Positions 57,756 to 64,000 of a stretch of 64,000 nt of DNA are shown piece after piece (within the stretch, counting starts at the first letter, position 1; each line of letters begins with the position of its first letter). Made by a program: the position numbers and the translations under genes. The notes beneath the pieces are model-generated. The model saw nothing but the letters and a program-made list of their open reading frames with translations, was not told where the DNA came from and did no database searches. The DNA is from Bursaphelenchus xylophilus (Eukaryota > Nematoda > Chromadorea > Rhabditida > Aphelenchoididae). The stretch is from the NCBI GenBank assembly GCA_904066235.2, contig CAJFCV020000004.1:5580001-5644000 (forward strand), given 5' to 3'.

Positions 57756-59415
57756 CTCGGTGTTCGACCTTTCATATCGGTTCCCCTTGGCTGTACATTA
57801 CTACTTTCACTTCCTTCCCCGTAATACCCGGACATAAAGTTTGTAGAATTTTTTCGCCGACGTCGCGCGTGAAATTTGGGGTCGCTTCGTTAAGAAGTGC
57901 ATGTTGCTGGGGTAAAAAACAGAAGTCGCAGCTACGACCGCGAAAAACCAGAGAAATGGAATAAAAAATTCTACAGACTTTGTGCCTCGGGTAATTAATG
58001 TGCCTATCCTCGAGTCTGTTTACATGAGGTGCTTAACTCGCGGACTCAATCCATTCAAGAAGTCTAATTTTTATCGGATGTTATTTATTCCTTATATTGT
58101 ATGTATTTAATTTATTTAGCCGAACGAAGTAAATGGTGATATAAAAATCTGTTAAATGGGCCGTTTCCGTCCACAATGTGGTGCCATTATGGGCACGAAG
58201 ATTCTTTAAATTCTTGTGTTACGAGAAAAATCAACACATGCGATAACCGAGGATTTTAGAAAAAATTGAAAAAAATACTTTTTAAAAATACTACTTTTAA
58301 AAAAATTAAAAATCACGTAAAATACATTTATTTTATTTTTTAAATTTGACAGACCCTGTGGGCCTAGACCACATATCAATGAAGTCCTGAGAGCTTTTGT
58401 TCGTGCTTTGCAGGCGCAGCTGAGATATTCAACAATCTTTACGGCCGAGAGAGTATGCGAATGCCGGCCATGTTTCATAAAAATCTGAGCGTCGCACTTT
58501 TGAAAAATTTACGATTTAAAACTACTGCTTAAGAGAAACAAGTAAGGATCTAAAATAAATAGAATTCATTTTCGAAACCAGGATGTTCAATTTGTAAGGC
58601 ACATAGGAAGCGCCCAACTCGCGCTTTGCAGAAACAACCGAGATTTGTAGGTCGAACCTTGAAAAAAATGTGACACTTTTTTCAATTTTTGGCATGAAAA
58701 ATTTTGCACCTATTTCTACTGTAGAGTGTTTCTGCAAAACATAAATTTTTTCTATGCGAAACTGACAAATTTGTCGCCAGAAATATGGTTTTCTCTCTGA
58801 TCGCTCTCCGCGTTTTGCACACTCTCTAGGCCCAGCACATCGTTGAATATGCGCGAGCAAATTTCAGGAATTAATATAAATTACACCCAACGTACGTGCA
58901 AAATTTAAAGAATATCCGGGTGTCGCACTTGGGGCGCTTTCCTTGTTAGCACACCAAATTTTATACATGAAACTTTGGCTTGTTTTCACGCTGCTCAAAT
59001 TCGAATCAAACAGATGAAGTTATTACCAAGACATTCCTTTCCTACAAAAATTTTCGAATGCCTTGTACAGTCACTGTAACTTTTCCAAACTTCTTTTGGT
59101 AAGAATTACTTAGAGCACAGTAGGCACCAAAATTTTAAATTCTGGTTTGACTTTTACAACGTCGAAATTCACGTCGACACCATAGTGCGCCTTGCCCGAG
59201 TCGTACATGTTTTTAAACAAAAAATGCCCAAGTTGGTCCTCTAATCCGTCCATTTTAATTATAACAAGGGCTTTGGATATGAGTAATCCCATTTCTTCCA
59301 TTTGGGAGTTGAACGTAAAATATTTTATGTCTTCAGGTCATCGGTTTTTAAACGATTGAGATGCAGTTACCCCATTACAATTACCTTTTCATTGCTTTTT
59401 CAGTTTTAGGTCTTC
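57756..59415. other. 1.7-kb intergenic region downstream of MON2
   Basis: No supported gene. A 63-codon minus-strand frame at 59110-59301 and others near 58206-58860 show no recognisable features. An AATAAA near 57960 may end MON2. Confidence 0.45.
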
Positions 59416-61658
59416 ATGGCCAAGGGACCAAGGGATAATGATTTGGGGATTAAGGCACAGGGGAAGAAGTCCCGACTCCAAAACAAGTCCCCTCCGGTTC
59501 CCAAAATCGTTGTCGCTTCACACGTGGCTCCGGATTCTCGAGGTCCATCCGTCATGGAGAATGTGAGGTAAGTGTCCCCACCCTCCTTATCTTACCTTTT
59601 ATCGCTTTCAGAAACCAAATCCTAGGCAGAATCCCAATGTTCTGCTTGTCTTTCATCAAGATAACATTCATTTCATTTGATATGTCCAACTTCAGTTACT
59701 ACATTTCCAGTAATTTTGATGGTCCATTACTGGTCATTGCCGATTGTTTATTCAACTTTGGACTTCTTGTTGGAGCGATTACTGTTTGGGTTTTGTCAGA
59801 TAGGTAGGGGCGTCGTCAGAATTAAAGGAACATTAAACCCTACAGATTTCCCCTCTGGGCATCACTATTTTTTCTATCATTAATAAAAGTCGGACTCCAT
59901 TTTGTGATGACGATAACTCTCCCAATCCCCTGTGTTCTTACAATTCTGGCGGCTGAAGGTTTACTTCTTGGATGGACTCAGAGTATTCTTTTCTTAAATT
60001 CTTTTTCCAAAATCCCAAATCCAGCTAAACGACTTCTAATTGCTGTAAGTGTGATTTTTTTTGTTACTATACTCCAATTACTCGCTTTGATTTCTCCGAT
60101 TTCAGCTTACATTTCAAGGACTGGCGGTTGGCCAATTTTTGTCGGCCATATTGATTCAAGAAGAAGAAAAACAAATATCTAGTGTGGAGTTACGCAACGA
60201 AACGATGATGTCTAACTTCAGATCAGTATACAATTCGTATGTTTCTCCGAAAATAATATAATACGATTTATTGTTTAGTGGAGGTGCTTTGGAACCGATG
60301 GCATTGAAGTTTCGGATTCCATTTCCAAGTATTTTATTCGGCAGTGGAATTTTGCAGGTAGTTCGTATTCAAATCGAGTTATAACGTTAAATGTTTAAGG
60401 GATTCCTGGGTTATCTAATATACGATGTCTGGAAGACCCCCGAGGGTACGCCCAATGCCGCAGTAACCCGTTTGCAACATGATTTCCTGGTCGAACAGGC
60501 CTCAAATGACGCTGCCGACATGCTGCCTAAGCTTACAACTTTAGGCTGTTTGTTTGGATTCTTCAGCACATCTCTGATTACCATCGTCCCTCACTATTTA
60601 TTTTGCTTCTCTACATCTGAAAATCGTTCCTTTTTACTATATTTTAGCATGGTGAGCTCATAACGTCCCCGGTTCCATTTACTGGCCCAAAGGTTATACT
60701 TTATAACAGTTTTTTTCAGCTAGGCTATGTATTCGGACGTCTTTTGTTCCTTGTTTATGCCGTCAAATTTCCTCCGACTTTCTGGCTTATCATCGGAATG
60801 GTTTGTCCTTCCTTTGTCGCATAATATCTCTGCTTTCAGGTAATCACAGGGGCTTCCATATGTACATTCACATTCGAGGCATTTCGAATGGCTTCTGCTT
60901 TATTCCATGGATTAGGGGTCTCCCTAATCTCACCCGCGTACGCCTTTTTCTTGCTGCGAATACACGGTAGGTAAAAACGAAGGATCTTTGACCCAACAGC
61001 AAAAAGCGGAGTGGTCACTTAATTAATAATTAGAATATAACTTCTGAATTGTGTTAATCCTTCCTAGGTGGTCCAAAAAATATCTGAATTCTTTACAGGA
61101 ACATCCGTCCACTCTCTGATTGCTGGTTCTATTGTTGCCCAACTACTGTACCCGCTTTTTGCAACTCAAATTTTTTCGAATTATGGCCCAGAACTTTACA
61201 GTGCATCCAATTTTGTGATCCTCTTGGGATTGGCGATTGCGTTTGTAGCTCTCCTGAATTTAATGTCAAGCTTGGCCAGTCCAGCTGATCCGGTCCAGCA
61301 GAGAGTTTGGCGATTCTTCAGAGGAGAAGGGCTGAAGAGGACCACCTCCATACGGAAGTTTATTTCCAGCGTCAGAGGATCCATTCGTCGTTCCAGATAT
61401 GGTAAACTTCGGAGAGCCAAAAGTCCTCAAGCCGTAGAGGCAACAACGCCGTTAAGGCCTAATCCCATAGCGATGAACAGCTACCGGTCGACTCAGTGTG
61501 CAGTGAAAGAGAGCAGAGGAAAGTATGGGAAGCGGTTGAATACGTCGATAGAAGATGAAAGCAGTAGTGTTTGTGGGACTCCGAATACACTCAGCCAGGC
61601 TATTACACCCGAACCAACCTCGGAGATACATCAGGAATCATTAGAAGATCTTGAATAA
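59416..61658 (+). CDS. Major-facilitator-like multi-pass transporter, subfamily not assigned
   Basis: About 560 residues with roughly 11-12 hydrophobic segments. The loop LLVGAITVWVLSDRFPLW fits MFS motif A (G...DR), and HFVMTITLPIPCVLTILAAEGLLLG continues it. A soluble N-terminus of about 50 residues rich in Lys and Pro precedes the first helix, and a basic, Ser/Thr-rich tail of about 120 residues follows the last helix (SVRGSIRRSRYGKLRR and on), ending ESLEDLE. Exons start 59416 and 59613; an intron at 59807-59848 is needed to keep motif A in frame, and an acceptor at 61097-61098 (TTTACAG|GAACATCC) joins RIHG to TSVHSLIAG. The ATG lies just after a TTTTAG acceptor. Substrate unknown. Confidence 0.7.
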
Positions 61659-61933
61659 TATATATTCCGCGGTATTTGTTACACCAATCGTTACCAGTTG
61701 ATCTTTATGACTCCCCCCGAAGAGTCCTCCACAAAAAGGCGAAGAGTCCTGCTTTTCCAAAAAACATTAAAATTTTCAAAATCACAGCTCATACAATTAA
61801 AAAAAATTTTTGGGTGTGACATGTTTGTTGTAAATATTATATATACCATGAAAAGTTTGATTGTAATGTGTAAAAATGTAAGCGTGAGTGTAAATTACAA
61901 AAAACGTAAATTCTACTGTATCATGATACCGGA

Positions 61934-62668
61934 AAATTTCGCATGCCGACATTTCGGGTCAGGGACAACTCGGGTCGCGACAACTCGGGTCAACGACACT
62001 TCGGGTCAACGATACCGTTTAATTTTTCGCTTCGGGACTGCGAAAAAAGAATTTTTGGTGAATTTAAACAAATTTATGAAATGTTTTCGCTTCGGGACTT
62101 GGAAAAATGAATTTTTTGGAGAATTTGAGCAAAATTTTGAAATGTTTTCGCCTTGGGACTTAGGAAAAAGAGTTTTTTGGAGAGTTTGAACAAATTTTTG
62201 AAATGTTTTCGCTTTGGGTCTGGGGAAAAGAATTTTTTTGCGAATTGAGCTTTATTTTTTAAGTTTTTTAGGAAAATAGTGTTTATAAGCGACGAGCAAA
62301 TAAGAAAATCGTATCCATTGCTTATGTTTTTAACTCGGGATTTAAACAGAGAGTGCCAGAGAATGGAGTAAGAAGATATTCGTAATTATTTTATGCAAAT
62401 AACGATTTTTCTCGTCGCTTATAAACATTATTTCAAAAAAATTTTAAAATAAAGCTCAATCACCCCTAAAATAACTATTTATCTAAAAAATTCCAGAAAT
62501 AACATTCGTACCTTATGTAAAATAAAATTGTAACGTTCAGAAACGACTCTCCAAAAAATTCTTTTTCGCAATTCCCGAAGCGAAAATATTGAACGGTATC
62601 GTTGACCCGAAATGTCGTTGACCCGAGTTGTCGACCCTGACCCGAAATGTCGTAGCGCCGAAAATTTT
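61934..62668. repeat. Foldback/MITE-like element with TTCGGGTC sub-repeats
   Basis: The left terminus (61950-62025) is a run of about 16-bp units, ATTTCGGGTCAGGGAC, AACTCGGGTCGCGAC, AACTCGGGTCAACGAC, ACTTCGGGTCAACGAT. The right terminus (about 62590-62660) carries the reverse complement in the same order. Inside the left arm is a tandem repeat of about 60 bp with the word GAAATGTTTTCGCTTCGGGA (four copies, about 62025-62225). A second inner inverted repeat (TGTTTATAAGCGACGAG, 62280 and about 62413-62430) is centred near 62350. No coding frame. Confidence 0.85.
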
Positions 62669-63143
62669 TAAATGTAAAATGTAAATTTGATACGAGAATG
62701 CTATGAGAATCCACTGATAAATCTGACAAATCACTTACACCTACAAACTGCATGCTTACCCTTACTGCAGATTTGCCGATATTAGAGTACTTGCAACATT
62801 TCCATGCCAGAATTTGCGCTTAAATTTTCTTTTAGGATATTGCTTACACTTATAATTTTTGGTGTGCTTCTTATAGACGGACAACGATTTAATGAGTTTT
62901 TCTAATATGAATTTGAAAAAAATTAAAATTTTTGATTGAAAAATTTGGGGGGTCAAACAGACATTTCTTCCTTGCATTATACTCGTTTCGAAGTTTGACC
63001 AAACTTTTTACAAACTTGTTTTCCCGCGCTGTTTCCCTTTGATCTCGACTCTTTCCTCTTCACCCAGTCAGTCCCTTTTTATTTGCCTGCGGCTCTATGA
63101 ATTATTGTAGTCTGAAGTGTCTCAAAATAGTTCTCGCTCATTT
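62669..63143. other. Intergenic region upstream of the lectin-domain gene
   Basis: AT-rich sequence with no supported gene; probable promoter of the gene at 63144. Confidence 0.4.
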
Positions 63144-64000
63144 ATGGCCTTCCAATTTAATTTATGTTTAGAGTTTTGTTCTCTCTCTTATTTTGCAGTA
63201 AACTTTTCGCCCAACCTCTGTTCAGGTAATTCTAAGCTTATAAATGTTATAGAACTTAATTATAGAATAACTGAGGGGACAGCCCAGGTATTTGAAGATC
63301 GTCTCTCTCAGTATCTTCCAATTTGTGCAGATCGAATAGATTCCAATGTAATTTCAAATATCTGTGCCCAACAAGGAGGATTACTGTAAGATCCACTAAA
63401 TAAAACAAGTCTTTCAGAGTTAAATCCTATAACAAGACATCCCATATTAATATTCTGTCTGCGAGTGTCAGATGCAATGGAAATGAATGTTTTTCTTCAC
63501 GGCGGTTATTTTGTAATCAGGGTCTTAACATAGAATGTGGGGAGTCTATGGCTGATTCTGGATGTCCCAAGGAGTTTGTGAAACTTGGCAAATCGAAATG
63601 TCTTGGGATAATAAGCGATGAGAATCACGACTACGAGGAGGCTGTCGGAAGATGCCGAAGTTTTCATAACAGCTCTCTCGCTTCCCTAGGGTTTATTGAT
63701 ACCAAAAAATTATATTTGGCATTAAAGGAGTTAAACAAGTCCAGGAATGGTAATGATTCTTACTCGGAAGCATAGTCAATTTACAGATGTGCATCTATTT
63801 CTCACATCAGCTGTCCGAATGCGAAGGGATTGGAGGTGGAGTGATGGAATTATGTTGGACAAAGCCCCGGAAGGCGAGGGAAGATGCATGGCTCTACAAT
63901 TAGGCGATGACATCGTTGCTTTCAAGGCCATGGAATGCTCATTGTCTCAGTTTGTCCCTCTATGCGAGATTAATCTGGCTCAGAATTGTGCTTTGCCTGG
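63144..64000 (+). CDS. C-type-lectin-domain protein, continues beyond the window
   Basis: Three exons are visible: 63144-63388, 63419-63748 and 63785 to the window end. The C-terminal part of what is seen is a C-type lectin-like domain: GCPKEFVKLGKSKCLGI, then EEAVGRCRSFHNSSLASLG, then RRDWRWSDGIML, GRCMALQL and FVPLCEI, with the conserved Cys pairs and WxWSDG motif. Before it is a Cys-containing segment (GTAQVFEDRLSQYLPICADR, NICAQQGGLL, SASVRCNGNECF) whose spacing resembles a scavenger-receptor Cys-rich domain; that assignment is tentative. The start is uncertain: the ATG at 63144 gives a hydrophobic MAFQFNLCLEFCSLSYFAVN, a plausible signal peptide. Likely secreted or a receptor ectodomain. 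Further exons lie past 64000. Confidence 0.75.

Noticed and set aside
59110..59301. 63-codon minus-strand frame downstream of MON2
   Set aside because: No acceptor, no family resemblance and no neighbouring exon in frame.
61950..62025. TTCGGGTC repeats as telomere-like or CRISPR-like array
   Set aside because: Units are degenerate, have no spacers, and recur inverted at the other end of a defined element, which fits a foldback element better.
1..64000. tRNA, rRNA or SL RNA genes
   Set aside because: I looked for B-box-like GTTCGAATCC words and spliced-leader sequence and found none convincing; a covariance-model scan would settle it.

Overview
This is animal nuclear DNA, almost certainly from a free-living or parasitic nematode that is not a close Caenorhabditis relative. 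Three things point there. Genes are compact and broken by very short introns, mostly about 30-60 nt, with TTTTAG/TTTCAG acceptors. Several coding starts sit just downstream of an unpaired 3' splice site, as expected for spliced-leader acceptors. The best matches are metazoan families with nematode-style members: an EGL-19-like L-type calcium channel ending VTTL, a PCTAIRE kinase, an IMP-type signal peptide peptidase, ENPL/GRP94 and a nuclear hormone receptor. I see no prokaryotic operon, CRISPR array, tRNA or rRNA gene.

Layout, left to right. 0.4-4.7 kb: a tyrosinase-like protein without visible copper ligands (+), an iPLA2-gamma/PNPLA8-like phospholipase whose last exons are missing (-), and the RNA polymerase III subunit RPC9 (-). 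4.8-7.6 kb: non-coding, dominated by a very large imperfect inverted repeat. 7.6-14.9 kb: a HAD phosphatase (+), signal peptide peptidase (-), and GRP94/endoplasmin (+) behind ER-stress-type promoter motifs. 14.9-19.0 kb: non-coding, upstream of the calcium channel. 19.0-27.9 kb: the complete Cav1 alpha-1 subunit in 19 exons, with a foldback-type element in one intron. 28.6-36.6 kb: four plus-strand genes, namely a nuclear receptor, a divergent glutamate-transporter family member, a PDHX/E3BP-like protein without a lipoyl domain, and TDP1. 36.9-41.9 kb: the PCTAIRE kinase (-) with two alternative 5' ends. 44.1-45.6 kb: a divergent pair of unrecognised single-pass membrane proteins, one only 52 aa. 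46.1-47.3 kb: COX10 (-). 48.5-57.8 kb: ST7 followed by MON2 (+). 59.4-61.7 kb: an MFS-like transporter (+). 61.9-62.7 kb: a second foldback-type element with the same terminal sub-repeat lexicon as the one in the channel intron. 63.1 kb to the end: a C-type-lectin-domain protein that runs off the window.

The genes are mostly unrelated housekeeping and neuronal/muscle genes and do not form one pathway. Modest functional links exist: GRP94 and signal peptide peptidase (ER), COX10, PDHX and PNPLA8 (mitochondria), ST7 and MON2 (endomembrane, tandem). The least explained parts are the family of inverted-repeat elements, the transporter and tyrosinase homologues with changed active-site residues, the possible nested arrangement at the left edge, and the small membrane-protein ORFs. 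Exon boundaries were worked out by eye from splice consensus and protein-family continuity; ends of long CDS entries are genomic spans that include introns.
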